A stretch of 64,000 nt of DNA from Clarireedia homoeocarpa (Eukaryota; Ascomycota; Leotiomycetes; Helotiales; Rutstroemiaceae), in assembly GCA_001465935.1 (NCBI GenBank), contig LNKV01000021.1, positions 94,501-158,500 of the forward strand, in the 5' to 3' direction. Within the stretch, counting starts at the first letter, position 1, and every line of letters starts with the position of its first letter. Below the pieces are notes generated by a model. That model ran no database searches, had not been told where the DNA came from, and saw only the letters and a program-made list of their open reading frames with translations. Below, piece by piece: positions 1 to 12,096 of the stretch. A program made the translations under genes and the position numbers.

Positions 1-1349
1 CAACACTTATGTCAATGTCTTGGATGGCTAGAGGACGACCCAATTTAGCGCCCCACATTCTATCACAGATGTAAATCGTCCACCAGAGGCGGATACGATG
101 TTGATGAATTAAAGGTTGGAGTGCCGCTGTAGGGGGAAGATTGTGGTGCAATCCAAGGGCTATGCCTAAGCGGAGGGCAGAACCGATCCAGAAATACGCG
201 GAATGTATTCTGTTGAGGTTATGTGAATAGAAGGACTGAGACGATCAGCCCATTGGACTCAACAGGTGGACCAAGAAAGAGGCAACATACGAGGAGCAGC
301 AAGGTCTCAACATGGTCTAAATCAGCCCTTTCTGGAAGAACTTGAACGAGACTGCATGCATATTTGAAATAAGGTAATCCAGGGGTGTTACCATCTGAGG
401 AGTCTTTCACCCTGCTGGAATAAACTTCTCCTAGAGCAAAAAGCGCAAATATCTTTGCCGTAAATGCAGGTGGCCGATGTGCTGGATCGCGATACATCTG
501 GTCAATCCTTGCTAAGGTCGGCTCTAGTAAGAATACATGAAAGACTCGATTAACTCGAGCCATGACCACCTTGAGAAGGAGTACTGCTTGACCTTGGGTC
601 GGCCATGATACTTGGAAATTCTGCGTAGCCATTAGACTCTCATCTCGAGCGTAGTGAATTCTCGGAAAATGAGATACTACAGCCGGGCTGCATATAGACT
701 GCCTTGTGCGTGTTGCGAAAGCGGCACAAGATGCTTCACCAACGTAAATTGGAGTTTGCTGAGCATGAGCATTGTCTGGCACAAACCATGCTCGTTCTTT
801 CACCAATGGATTGGCTACCGTTGCATCAACTGGAAAATCAACGGTCGGGGCCGGGGTAGGGTCTATAGGAGTTGGGGTGCTTGAAGATTGTCGCTCATCC
901 GGAGAGGTAGGAGAGACTGACGACAAGGCAGAACTAACACCTCGCTTCAAACGTTCATTCTCAGCAAGCACTGCTTGAAGGTATCTAATTGCTCTAATTA
1001 ACCTTTATTTCCCAGTATCAAGGTCGCCCGACCATTTTGAGAGGTTAGACCCACTTTCCAGCAATTTTCACTTGCCGATCCCTCGCGATGTAGACACAGT
1101 CTTGGATTTTATTGGAACGGCGACAAGCATCGCAAGGTTTTCCGCCGGAGCATTTGACCTTGCGGGAATGACAACTTTGGCATCTTGTGAAGAGTCAGCA
1201 GAATAAAAAATAGGTCGTGGTGAACAACCAGCCTACGCCAGTGATTTCTTGCGCCTTGCAGCTCCAGAACGTACTTCGAAGTGGGTTGTAGTTTGTGTTG
1301 TAGTTTGTGTTGTAGTTTGTGGTATTTCTGCTTCTTCGGACATGACCAT
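1..1349 (-). CDS. Zn2Cys6 fungal-specific transcription factor (5' part, truncated by window edge)
   Basis: Nuclear sequence-specific DNA-binding regulator. Proposed exons on the minus strand: 1349-1237, 1183-1055, 984-291 and 235 to beyond 1; all junction phases agree. Exon 2 encodes a binuclear zinc cluster starting CQSCHSRKVKC, spacing C-x2-C-x6-C-x5-C-x2-C-x8-C. It is followed by a short linker (DRQVKIAGK) and a heptad-like dimerisation stretch (YLQAVLAENERLKRG). The last exon carries the fungal_trans middle homology region, for example SAYFWIGSALRLGIALGLHH and HRIRLWWTIYICDRMWG. Residues 11-22 are a QTT-type repeat encoded by a 12-bp tandem repeat. The introns are 53, 70 and 55 nt. The 70-nt intron after the zinc cluster was chosen because it joins the linker smoothly; its acceptor is the least certain. 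The target pathway cannot be told, and the C-terminus lies outside the window. Confidence 0.85.
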
Positions 1350-2411
1350 CGATGGGTCAGTGGAAACACTGCCGTGGATTGTTATATACAAGAGACGTTG
1401 GGCGGGAAAGTGATGTATAATAGTGTATGGTTAAATTGTGAGGTTAAAGCTAGATGATCCACGCGTTGCCCCGCAGTGAGCACACGCCGTCTGGCCGTTC
1501 GGATACTTCTTGGTGGCTATGTTTGACGTGCGGAGCTGGGGCCGTCGTCGACCTCAATCTATGGCACTGTAGGACGGGGGGACGGGAGGTCGGGAGGACA
1601 GGAGGACAGGAGGACAGGACGGTAGTTGGAACGAATGAATGAGCACGAGTCGAGTTATGCAGCACTTATGCAAGGAAAAGCACTTTAAATCATGCTACCC
1701 CAGATAAAGTTTAGTGCAAACGCTTGATTTGCTCAACATTAAGTACCGTGCATCCGACTTTCGCTTGGCAAACAAGCCTCAACACGCTCAATCTCAAGCA
1801 TGTGGGAAGGAAACGGCAAATCCGAGGAGAGAGAAATCGAATCCGCTCAGGCGACTACAACATACTCGACTCCTGATTGGCCCATGCTACATGACATGAC
1901 CTTCTCGACCCTTTCCCGCTATTGCGCGTGTCCTTTTCCTTCAGTGAAGTCCCCGTTTTCCCCACCTCCACACGTATTGGCACTCTCCGTCCCTTAAACC
2001 TCTCTTCTATTTGTCCTCTTGTTCTCATTTCCCCTCACTTTGTTGTTCTTCTTCTTCTCGCCCCTCTTACTTACATTGATAGCTGTTGCCAGCTTTCTTT
2101 TGCATTACTGTATAATGTGTAGTTGATTCTCTCAACTGAAAGACCGCTGTATCCCCCAGACTTGGTACGAGTAAGTGCGCAAACGACCAAGCTCACACCT
2201 CTATCCCTCTCCACTGCGCGAGAGACACGTCAAACGATCAACGTCGAACAGGAGTTCGAGTCCAGCGCATCAGCTCAAGTTACACAACTATCCTCTGATT
2301 GAGCATTTGGACCGGAGAGCATCTTTGACTCTCATATTCTCCAACTCTCCAAACCATCGCTGCTACATCCCTTCCTCGAGCCCATCACCAGAGCACAAAG
2401 CCGACAAGATT
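1350..2411. promoter_or_regulatory. Divergent intergenic region between the Zn2Cys6 regulator and the INSIG gene
   Basis: About 1.06 kb serves both divergent genes. Near 1576-1621 there is an imperfect G-rich tandem repeat (GGACAGGA units). From about 1910 to 2110 the plus strand is strongly pyrimidine-rich, typical of fungal core promoters and 5' leaders. A GTAAGT at 2171 could be the donor of a 5'-UTR intron of the INSIG gene. No coding sequence is supported. Confidence 0.5.
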
Positions 2412-3583
2412 ATGGATCCCCCGCATATCTATCAACCGCAACCGCGTAGGCCTTTTGAGATGAAAGACAAGCTGCAGTCGTCCTCTCTGCAGCCCTCCAG
2501 TCCTTATCTTATGCCATCGCCCGAAAGCCATGAAACACCAAGTCGCACACACTCGATGCTCAATCTCACATCATCAACCTTAGGAGGGATATATTCACAA
2601 GGTGGTCAGGATATTGAATCGGAACCCCCATCGATGCCCTGGGGAACAGAAGCCGATAGCCCTTTGCGAACACACAGTCCAAAAGCATATCGCAAGCTAT
2701 CTTTCGCTACTCCCTCGCCCCCTAAGCCTGCTACAAAACTTTCACGCTTTTTCCGATCAATTTTACTGTTTGGAACAGGAATGTTGTACGGCTTGCTTGT
2801 TCGGCACTTGCATGATGATCACCAGCTAGCACCATTTTCAGTGGAAGGGATCATTAAGCCTAGTCACGACTGGAAATACCTTGTTTTTTGGGGCATGGCT
2901 GGTGTAGCACTTGGGAGTCTGTTACCATGGTTTGACGAATGGTGGGAGGCCCAGCTGGGAAGCTCATCGACCTCATCCGAAGAGGCGATCGAGTCTGATG
3001 AAGCCCAAGGAATTCTTGGTGCAGACTGGATATTGGCTGTGAGAGGTGTTGGTGCTTTTGTCGGGATTGCATTTGCTATTGTGAGTCGCGCGAAAGATAT
3101 ATGGAATATTATTAACACCGCCTTCAGCGCAAACTTCCATGGGCATCGAATATGCAAGCGACATTGACGCTAGCTCTAGTTAACCCTGTATTATGGTATA
3201 TAATTGACCGTTCTAAGCCAGGGCTTGCTCTATCCAGTGCTGTTGGTACCGCTGGGACTGCGTTATTACTCGCTTCTAATTCAGATATGATGCCAAGCCC
3301 AGCTACGCCGTCCCAAAATGCCACCATGGTCCAGCAAATCGTCGACTATCAGACAACTGGGCTTGAGGCTCTAATCAGCAGTGCAAATCTTGAAGCTGGC
3401 ACTTGGATTGCAAGCGTACTATTTTGCAGTTGCGTTTGTTTCGGCAATATTGGTCGAAGGTTAGCATTGAGCGGTGGCGTAGTACGATTTCCGGTCGAAA
3501 GCGAACGGCCAAGAAGACAGTCGATGAGTAGTGTCCAGGCAGCGAGACAGTCCCGATACACGCGGGATAGCAATGGGTTGTGA
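2412..3583 (+). CDS. INSIG-domain protein (insulin-induced gene family, ER sterol regulation)
   Basis: Two exons, 2412-3080 and 3128-3583, give 374 residues; the 47-nt intron has GTGAGT and CTTCAG ends. The start is the ATG opening MDPPHIYQPQPRRPF; the frame is open further upstream but only to a GTG. The first ~160 residues are Ser/Pro-rich and probably disordered. An INSIG-type membrane domain follows: hydrophobic segments at SILLFGTGMLYGLLVRHL, WKYLVFWGMAGVALGSLLPW, ILAVRGVGAFVGIAFAI, LTLALVNPVLWYIIDRS, GLALSSAVGTAGTALLLA and TWIASVLFCSCVCFGNIGRRLAL. In this family (animal INSIG1/2, yeast Nsg1/2, Aspergillus InsA) the protein sits in the ER membrane and stabilises or restrains HMG-CoA reductase and SREBP-pathway partners. 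Whether it binds SCAP or Hmg-CoA reductase here is inferred from the family only. Confidence 0.85.
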
Positions 3584-4749
3584 TCAATGGACTACATACA
3601 TTGGATACTCTCAAACCTAAGAAGAGGTGGACTGCGTCAGCTGGCATCGTGAACTAAATACGTTTTTCTATAGACAGCCGACATGTATTATTAGGTTCGG
3701 AGCTTGTCGTCGTACAGGTGTCGGCATGTAGGCTACGTCAAAAGCTGCTCTAAAATGGTGCATTGTGAGCTTATTCGTGGGATGTTCAGGCCATAGGTTT
3801 GGCTGATGTCGTAAAGGGAGGGACTGAATTTAGTTACTTCTCACCATGGTATTGGGTACGGGTACGACAAGCACGATATCTGAGCACTCAATATCAATAA
3901 TATGCACCTCATTGCGGGGTTGTCCCCCGAAGCAAAGCTTGTACAACATGACCACATACATGTATGACAAAGTACCCATCCAAGGGTTTGTTTATTGCCG
4001 CGATAGCCTCGGGAGATCGAGGAATCCAGATGCCAACTAGGTCACCAGAGAATGTAAAAGCCATAGTCGATGGTTCAAATTTTCCATCCGCCCTGGCCCG
4101 AAGTTCGTGCCCCCACCACCCAGACACAATTCACGATAGATACAGATCACACACAGCCGACACAAGGATCAAGCCTTTAAAGTCTTTGGGATCTCAATAC
4201 TTTGCGGAGCTCCTGCCTTCGTTTTCGATAGCTATCCTCAACTTTCTCGGACGGGCGAGGTGCTCTGGGTAAATTCGGCTTGTTTGGAGATGGTAACTTT
4301 TTTTTTCATCATTAGCGCATCGGCTACGATGTAACACAGTGAGTCGACGAAACATTTTGTTAAAAACCAACTCGCAACTTTTATATGAGCATGATCGAGA
4401 ACTTCCAACGTAACCAATTAGACATAACACGGAAAGTGAAATAACGCAAAGGATTGAACATATAAAATTGTAAAAACTCCTAGGAAAAGAAGAAAAAATG
4501 CATCCATAGAGTCATGACGTCTCGCTTATTTAACTCAATCGTTGATTTTGAGTGTCCTTTTAGATGTTCCCAGCACCTCTGTATTGAGAAAGAGAAGTCA
4601 CGGTGATAGAACAATTGTAAATATCATCCACCATCAATTCACAACCACGAAAAATCATCCTTTTGATTCTTCTAAACATCTCCAAACATTCCATTAAGAT
4701 CGAGGCTTTATCCGTTTTCTTGTAAAACGGATGTCGCGGTCGCGATATT
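3584..4749. other. Intergenic spacer, INSIG to EAF1
   Basis: About 1.17 kb between two plus-strand genes. Only short overlapping open frames without domain signal or codon bias are visible. The last ~200 bases, which are AT-rich and pyrimidine-containing, probably hold the EAF1 promoter. Confidence 0.4.
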
Positions 4750-7700
4750 ATGAGTGAGGTTGGAGCTTCATATCGCTCACGCCTTTTACGATCTAAACGT
4801 GACGAAGCAAGGTAAATTAATTATCCTACCTACACCGTTTGATATCGCTTCATTTTCTCTATCTATCGATACAATTTTCATAATTCTAACCGTGGTAGTC
4901 GAATTGTTACATCGCGAAAGAGGAAACTTCGCGAGTTCTTCGCAGTTTGCGACAATGGAGGGCCCATTCCCCAAATCTCACATTCGCACCCCGACGCGCC
5001 TCCAAGTACCCCAGCCGAAGCTCAATTTCTTGAAGCGTGTGATATCTTGCAGTATGTCTCAGAAACAGATATTCGCCATTTTAAAGCTCCTGCGGCCAGC
5101 ATGCAACCGCAGACTTAGTTCCAGCTGATTTTGGATTTTAGGGACCGGCCCTTCAACGAATCGAACCTACCCACGCGACGACAGCTTCGCTCAGACTCTT
5201 TAAAGCAAAAACAACCTAGCCGAAGAGTAAGTCCAGAAGCATTAGCAGCTGATGTGTCTCCAAAGATCGAAAGGGTACAAGGTGATGGGGTGAAATCGAG
5301 CAAGAATGGAGGAAGCACGACACCGAATGGAAATAGTGGAGATCAAAGTAATGAAACTATTCGGGCAGATGGACGGCCAGCACCGACGACAAATGGAGCA
5401 CCTTTACAAAGATCATCTTCGAAGAGCTCGCAGACAGATTTACTAGCAGAGGTCTCCGTTGTATCGGATGGAGCTGTTGACAAGACATCCCAGAATGCGG
5501 CTCGTCCCCAAGCTTCGAGTGGAGATGGTTTTGTGCCAGCTAGGGATCTGGAGTGCAACCGCATCAAAGACATAGTCGAAAGCAGGCCGGGAAGCCCAGG
5601 AGTGGATCCGAAGAAAGCAGTGCCACCGTCTGCAGAGGATATTGGAAATTCGCTGGAGCCAATAATATTCGGCGCAAACGATGAGCATCACAAAGCTGCA
5701 ACGGTTCATTTACCGCCTAAACGGACCCAAGAGGCACGTTTAGAGGAAGTGGACAAGGCCCGTGGAGAGAAGGAGGATCGAGATAGCCAAGCTCTGCCAA
5801 ATTCATTACGAGTGGTTGCGGATTTGGCCTCATCACCAGGATCTACTATCGGTGCACACTCAGCTACCACTCCAGCATTGCACGACGCTTCCACAGAAAC
5901 TAGCCCCGAGAACAATAGCTCTCGTTACGACGACCTTGATCGCCTGGAAAAAGACAATGAGCCCCGAACCCCAACAGAATCGAAACAAAGCCAGGAGGAT
6001 TTGGCCCGGAAAGATGAACTTGACGGAATACAAAGGGCCCAGATTGAGATTTCGCGTGCTGAGATCCTTGCTAGTAGTCCTACAGCGGCTGATGCTCAGC
6101 TCCGCCTAGAAGATCAAGCGGCGTCAACTTCCCAAGCTCCTACAGGTACCGAAGTGGCGGACTCGGAAGCTGTAAGTTTACAAGAAAGCGAGGCATCGGA
6201 TGCTGTGTCCAAGGGAGGAAACAGTGACACTGTAAAAGAAAGTGTCGAGCGTATCAATGATGAAGCTCATGTACCGACTCTGGAAACAAACCCTCTCGCT
6301 GGCGTGCCTAATCCCAAGGAAAGTGAAGTACCCGATTCCGATGGAGAGTTACAAACACCTCTCGATCCCATGGATGTTGACACTGCTGTGGTTGAAGATT
6401 CACTTAAAAGCAAAACTTCAGTGGATAACATACCTAGCCTAGATGCGAATGCATCTGCTAGTACTGACCAAGAAATCACTAAGCAGACAGATGACAACAA
6501 AGCTCCATCCACTACACCTACTTCTACGCCACGTAGAACGCCATCTGTCACCTCTGCACCGCCACTGGAACGCATGACAACAAGAGTGGCGTCCGGTGCA
6601 ATTAGACATAAATCCGTGTCCGAGATATTGGGCGAAACTCCAGCCTCGAACACTTCACCAACATCAGCGCGCAGTCCCGCTACTAGAGCGGATAATGGAA
6701 CTGCTTCAAACTCTCCATCTAGAGCGAGTACACCACAATCCCCGCGTAGTCTCATCCAAAAAGCGAAGGAAAAGGAGCGGAGCAGGCTATCAACAGTGGT
6801 TTTTGCGAAAAAGCCTAATGCAACCACTAATGGTTCTGTTTCCATACCACCAGGTGGTGGTGCAACTCCCCCAAAACCTCATGACGATTATTTTATGTCC
6901 CTTTATCTCAGCGGACATTCGTCTCAGCGGACAGGCATACAACCCCTGGATAGTCTGTTGCAGACAGCTCACAAGACCATCACTACCTCTAATGCCTATG
7001 TCCCAATCATCGAAAATCAAACAACACGGATTCTAAAGCGTATTTACAATCTTCAAAGTGCCCACAAATGGTCACTGCGACAGCCAAAACGTTCCGAAGA
7101 ACCGATTCGACAAACCACTCACTGGGATGTTCTCCTGCAAGAAGCCAAGTGGATGCGAACCGATTTTCGCGAAGAAAGAAAATGGAAGATGGCGGTAGCC
7201 AAGAATCTTGCTTATGCATGTGCCGAATGGTTTGAAGCCAGTCCAGAAGAACGTAAAATTCTCCAGGTCAAAGCTACTCCACCACCAAGGGCCACAACCG
7301 AACAGTCGAAAGAGATTGAGATGATTGATGCGACAAGTCAAGTGCACTCGCATGCTACTCCTGAGCTGGTTGCTTCAGGCGAAGCAGACTCGCCAGTTGA
7401 TGACGCCGACGAGGAGCTTCGTATTACCATTGCAGACACTGTCAGTCCCACCGCACTATTTGCTCTCCAGGATGAGGATGTCGTATTTGGCTTGAGTAGG
7501 TCTCCTGCAACAGATAAGCTATTGGAAGAATTGCCAATGTATGGCGAACCCTTGAAGGTTCCACGCTGTGATTTGCCAACATCGGACATTGATCCCGACC
7601 GTTACTGGAAACGGCCTGCTGTTCCAATAAGCAAATATGTAGAAGGGAGAATGGAACTCAAAACTTCGGGTCCTCCCCTCAAGAAGAGTAGATTTGAGTA

Positions 7701-9664
7701 TGAAGAAGACAGCGAGGATGAAGACGTCACTTCAGACCAATCTGGACCTCGAAGACCTCATTTACCACCAGAGCAAACCGACGTCGGCTTATTTGATCCG
7801 GCCAATAAGCACATACTCGATCGCATTCATGCTAGCCATCAATTCCGACCACCTTCTGAATTCCCTATGCCTTTACAAAGTTTCTTTGAAAATCGCCCTT
7901 CCTCGCAGTGGACGTATGCGGAAGATGATGAGTTAAAGAAACTCGTCCGAGAGTACTCTTACAATTGGTCACTTATTTCTAATATGTTAACAAGTAAATC
8001 TTTATATTCTTCTGGACCAGAGCGACGTACGCCGTGGGAGTGCTTCGAACGCTGGATAACATTAGAGGGATTGCCTGCAGACATGCAGAAAACTGCCTAC
8101 TTCAGAGCGTACAACAACAGATTGGAAGCTGCTCAACGCAACTTGACCCTCCTCGCCGCACAGGCTCCACAACAAGCGAACGCAAACGGACAGATGATGC
8201 AGGCCAGAAGACGAACCACTACTAGTCAGCGAGTTGAAAAGCGCAGGAATCAAAAGCATCTGACATTGGTTGATGCGATGCGCAAGCTGGCCAAGAAGCG
8301 CGAAAATACATTACAAAAACAGCAGTTGTCTGCTGCGCAAGCTGCAGCGAGGAAAAATAATGACCAGCAGCCTCAAAACTGGGCACCGATTAAAACGCCT
8401 CAGGAGTTCAGCAAGTTGAAGCATGACCGGGAGGAGCAGATGAAGGAACGCATGGCTGCGTTCCAATTGCGGCAGGAACAGCAAAGAAGAGTAAGTCATA
8501 AGTCATTCCGTGCGTATATGTAATTAATTGCTAACAATCTATCAGGAACTTCAGGCCCGGGCAAGAAATGCAAGCCAACAGCAAGCTCTTCCAAATGGGT
8601 TACCTCAACGTGTTCCTGCTCTTCCAAACGGTCTTGCTCCTCCAAATGGACTGCCAAATGCAAGTGGTCATCTTGCCGTTCCTGGTCAAAACAGAGCGCG
8701 ACCTCTTCAGCAGATGGGAGTACCTGGGCAGATACCAAATAGCCTCCGGATTCCGCAGGCAATGGCCAACGGAGTTCCGCAAGCACCGATGCAGGGCGGA
8801 CTGCCAATCAATCCATCAATGACTGCCGATCTCGCGGAGAATGCTCGTCGGGTGTCGATGCAACAAAGACAGGCGATTTTACAACGACAACAGCAACAGG
8901 GTAGCCCTCACTCAAGCCAAGTGCAAAATTCTCCTCCACCACGAATAAACGGCATGCCTTCACAGCTTGGTTTCATGCCCAACAATATGATCGGCTACAA
9001 TGCGGCGAATGCTAGTGGCATGGCTACATCTCCTGGTGTGTCCACATCATCCCCGGGTCAGGTCGGTTCTCCTCGAATTGGATTATCTGTGCCGGGTGTG
9101 CCCAACGGCGGTCTACCTCTTAGCATTCCTTATCAGGAAATTGAGAAAATGGTTCGCGCGAACAACCCCAATGCTTCTCAAAGCGACATCCATAAACTAA
9201 TCGGCGAAAATATTGCTGCATATACCAACAACAAAGCAATCCCGCAGCGTGGATTGGTACAGCCACCCAGCGGCATTGCACAGAGTGCGATGAATGCAGC
9301 TGCCGGAAGCAGTAGCCTTAATCTGAACAGCCAAGGAGGGCCGCGTCCACCGCAAAGCATTGAAAATAGCAACCCTCAAATGTATGCTCAGATGTTAAGC
9401 AATCATCATCAGCAACGATTGCAAAATAGTCAGCAGCAGCAACAGCAACACCAGCAACAACAGCAGCAAGCAAAACAACAGCTTAATGGTGGACCAAGCC
9501 AAGGGCAGAGTCAGGCGCAGAGTCAGGCGCAGAGTCAAGCGCAGAGTCAAGGACAGAGCCAAGCACAAAATCAAGGACAGAATCAAGGTCAGGGACAGGG
9601 GCAACAGGGACAAGGGCAAGCTCAAGCGGTTGGCTCTGGGGCGCAACAAAATGGGGGGAAATGA
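4750..9664 (+). CDS. EAF1: NuA4 histone acetyltransferase scaffold subunit Eaf1/Vid21 (HSA + SANT)
   Basis: Four exons (4750-4811, 4899-5051, 5142-8490, 8546-9664) sum to 4683 nt, 1560 residues. The short 5' exons were found by splicing: MSEVGASYRSRLLRSKRDEA joins SRIVTSRKRKLREFFAV and then ...EAQFLEACDILQ, the conserved Vid21 N-terminus. A long Ser/Thr/Glu-rich region follows. The HSA domain lies at about residues 730-785 (THWDVLLQEAKWMRTDFREE, KNLAYACAEWF). A SANT/Myb-like domain lies at about 993-1053 (QWTYAEDDELKKLV, NWSLISNMLTS, PWECFERWITLEG). The C-terminus is Q-rich with Asn/Pro segments and ends in QSQA/QGQ repeats. In yeast Eaf1 is the platform of NuA4: the HSA helix binds actin and Arp4, and the SANT region contacts chromatin or Tra1. 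The role here is inferred from these domains. All introns have canonical GT-AG ends. Confidence 0.93.
9420..9660 (+). repeat. CAG/CAA-rich and QSQA/QGQ coding repeat in EAF1
   Basis: A polyglutamine run (near 9430-9480) is followed by tandem 12-bp units (CAGAGTCAGGCG-like) coding QSQA, changing to QSQG, NQGQ and GQGQ. Such arrays usually vary in length between strains. It lies at the very C-terminus of the protein, beyond the SANT domain. Confidence 0.85.
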
Positions 9665-10156
9665 GAGGATTTATTTCTTGACTGGGACGAAATGAATGTT
9701 TGCTATGACTGAACAGCACTGGATTTTCGCTGGTATCATGATTGTAGAAGTACAAATAGATCCTACAGGGCTCCTGGTAAGCCGAAAGGCAGAAGGGTAG
9801 TACTGCAGGCAGATGAATAATTGAATTCAAATAACGCACGAAATGACTATATATATTGTATGCTGAACACAAATGCCGCTTTTCTTGGAGTAAGGCATGA
9901 TCGATTCTCAGGAAAAACAATTAAGTGCCTTGTATATCGGGCATCACTGATGCAAACAGGACAAACTTAGATCATCATTGATCTCAACCTAGAATTTCTG
10001 ACATTACATATCCCATCTGTAATAAAACAACAACTTCCATGACAACGCACAACTGCCACTTGGCCGAGACAACTATTTTCGCATAAAGCACTGAGTTCTC
10101 TCATTATCAACTTCTCTTGCGCACAGCTAAATTCTCACGATCAGCTTCAAAAAGAG
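9665..10156. other. Intergenic spacer, EAF1 to SPP2
   Basis: About 490 bp between genes in the same orientation. It should hold the EAF1 3' end and the SPP2 promoter. No repeat or coding sequence was recognised. Confidence 0.4.
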
Positions 10157-11284
10157 ATGTCGCCCTCTAGCGACACAGCCGCTCCTGCACCCAAAATTGC
10201 CGTTAAGGGGTTTTCACTCAAAGCAGGATCTACGAAATCGAATGGAAAGCCACAGCCTCCATCGAATCTGGGGAAGCGACCACGAAGTACTTTCGCGCAT
10301 GACGACGAGTCTGACGACTCGGATGATGGCCGTGGGAGGAAACATGAAGTTGTGACGGGGTTCGCAGATGGGGGAGTCATTAGGAAGGAGGACGAAAGGA
10401 AGATTGATAGTGGACCGCTGGTTATTCCTAAATTGGGGAATAGAGATTGGAGGGGAGAGGCGAGGGAGAGGTTGGGTGGGAGGGGGAAGGGGAAGAACTT
10501 GTTACCGGAGGAGGAACAGAGGAGAAGAGCGGCGGAGGCGAGTGCGCATGTGGGAAATGGGGCTGAGGGGGTGGATGTTGTCAATGGAAATGATGGGGAG
10601 ATTAAATGGGGGTTGAGTGTTAAGACGAAAGTCAAAGAGGAAGTTGTGGAGAATGGGGAGAAAATTGAAGAGGTTGTGGCGGAGGAACAAGTCATTAAGG
10701 AGGAGGAGAAGCCTAAGACTGAAGATGAATTGGCGCTCGAGGCGTTAATGGGTGGGGATTCGAAAAGAAAGGGTCCAGATTTGATTATCGAGTCTGCGAA
10801 TGGTAATGTGAATGGATTAGTTACAGAAGAAGACGCCTACCGGAAAGCTATTGCATCCGCTCCCGATGTATCTACATTGGAGGACTACGAGCGAGTACCA
10901 GTGGAAGAATTCGGAGCCGCCTTATTACGCGGTATGGGCTGGGATGGGAAAGAGCGCAAATCTGGAGGAAAGGAAGTCAAGCGGCGACAAAATCTACTGG
11001 GCTTGGGAGCGAAAGAATTAAAGGATGCCGAGGAGCTGGGTGCATGGGTACAAAAAAGCGACGCCAAACGATTGAGACCAGGGAACTCGTCTCATAGGGG
11101 CGGAGATCGAGATAAGAAGCGAATGGGTGATTACGCGAGGGAAAGAGATGAGAGAAGTCATCGACGGGACAGGGATGAGGGCAGAGATAGGGATAGAGAT
11201 AGAGTCAGGGATCACGAGCGGGATCGTGATCGTGATCGTGGGTATAGGCGGGATAGAGATGATTATAGAGATCGAAGGAGATGA
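10157..11284 (+). CDS. SPP2: Pre-mRNA splicing factor Spp2 (G-patch, GPKOW/MOS2 family)
   Basis: Single exon, 375 residues, nuclear. In the family Spp2 binds the DEAH helicase Prp2 through its G-patch and couples ATP hydrolysis to spliceosome activation; GPKOW is the human homologue. The N-terminus (IAVKGFSLKAGSTKSNGKPQ) resembles the start of fungal Spp2 proteins. The G-patch-like segment is at about residues 241-263 (EDYERVPVEEFGAALLRGMG, WDG), followed by a basic helix rich in Lys/Arg. The last ~60 residues are an Arg/Asp repeat (RDRDRDR), as in many splicing factors. The middle is highly charged and low-complexity. The stop codon lies only 2 nt before an inverted repeat. The assignment is strong from the G-patch context; direct partners are inferred. 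Confidence 0.88.
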   Translation: MSPSSDTAAPAPKIAVKGFSLKAGSTKSNGKPQPPSNLGKRPRSTFAHDDESDDSDDGRGRKHEVVTGFADGGVIRKEDERKIDSGPLVIPKLGNRDWRGEARERLGGRGKGKNLLPEEEQRRRAAEASAHVGNGAEGVDVVNGNDGEIKWGLSVKTKVKEEVVENGEKIEEVVAEEQVIKEEEKPKTEDELALEALMGGDSKRKGPDLIIESANGNVNGLVTEEDAYRKAIASAPDVSTLEDYERVPVEEFGAALLRGMGWDGKERKSGGKEVKRRQNLLGLGAKELKDAEELGAWVQKSDAKRLRPGNSSHRGGDRDKKRMGDYARERDERSHRRDRDEGRDRDRDRVRDHERDRDRDRGYRRDRDDYRDRRR

Positions 11285-11285
11285 T

Positions 11286-11362
11286 TATCCCCTTGACTGC
11301 CAACTACTCGCGACCTCACCAAAAATAAGGTGGGGAATTCGCGTATGGCAGTCAAGGGGATA
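11286..11362. repeat. Perfect 17-bp inverted repeat with 43-nt spacer (hairpin) just after SPP2
   Basis: The left arm TATCCCCTTGACTGCCA (11286-11302) is the exact reverse complement of TGGCAGTCAAGGGGATA (11346-11362). Within the spacer further weak pairing is possible (CGCGA with TCGCG, TCACC with GGTGG). A third partial copy, TTGACTGCC, lies just after at about 11367. As RNA it would form a long stem in the SPP2 3' UTR. As DNA it resembles the ends of a tiny inverted-repeat element. No obvious target-site duplication was seen. Confidence 0.8.
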
Positions 11363-11796
11363 TTGATTTGACTGCCTTGTTCTGACGTAGCGCACAGAAT
11401 AACGAGCAGCACCAATGGAATCAGCAGCATTCGCATCATCGAAGTTGTGTTCAATGCCGAGGATCGGGAGGGAAACATTGGTACATTCATGCATGTCATT
11501 TTATAGAGAAGCCGAGATATGGCGAATCGGAGAACGATCTTTTCCATATTCAGAACTGGATGCATGGACAGAAAATATGACAGCAGTCAGACAGAAAGGT
11601 AATTTTATCATTTTCCTTCTACAGAAATCCTTGTCTAAATGTGCAGCGTACTGAGTACAGTATCAGGTAGGTAGGTCTCTGACTCTCGGTTAGGTACATA
11701 ATTATGTCTCAGTTCTCCGAAAACCTTCGTTGAAATTTGCTTACACACGCATTATCTCACAGTCGTATTGCAGGTAAAGTTATCTGCGTCGGAATT

Positions 11797-11995
11797 GATA
11801 GGTGGCTTCGTGGAGCAGAGAAGAGCCGTGCCGTGCCGTCAGCCGGTTGCTCTGCTGGTGGGCTGTACCGACATTGATAGGAGGCTTCGTGGAGCAAAGA
11901 ACAGTCGTGCCGTGCCGTCAGTCGGTTGTTCTGCAGGTGGGCTGTACCGGCGGCATTGATAGGTGGCTTTATGGAGCAGAGCAGTACCGGCAGGC
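11797..11995. repeat. Tandem repeat, ~80-bp unit, about 2.5 copies
   Basis: Each unit starts ATTGATAGGtGGCTTcGTGGA, runs through GTGCCGTGCCGTCAG and GGTTGyTCTGC, and ends GGTGGGCTGTACCG. Copies start near 11797, 11873 and 11957; the third is cut short. The units differ by scattered substitutions, so the array is not very recent. Confidence 0.8.
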
Positions 11996-12096
11996 GATTG
12001 ATCTGTGGGTGGGTGGTAATGAGGGGAAATAAAACGTATGCTAAGTTTCCTCTTTCGGAACGATTTGCCTCGACATGTGAGCCGTGGGGGGAGCTT

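Noticed and set aside
2175..2411. Longer N-terminus for the INSIG protein
   Set aside because: The upstream in-frame extension begins with GTG right after a GTAAGT donor-like site and has no ATG; it is more likely 5' UTR.
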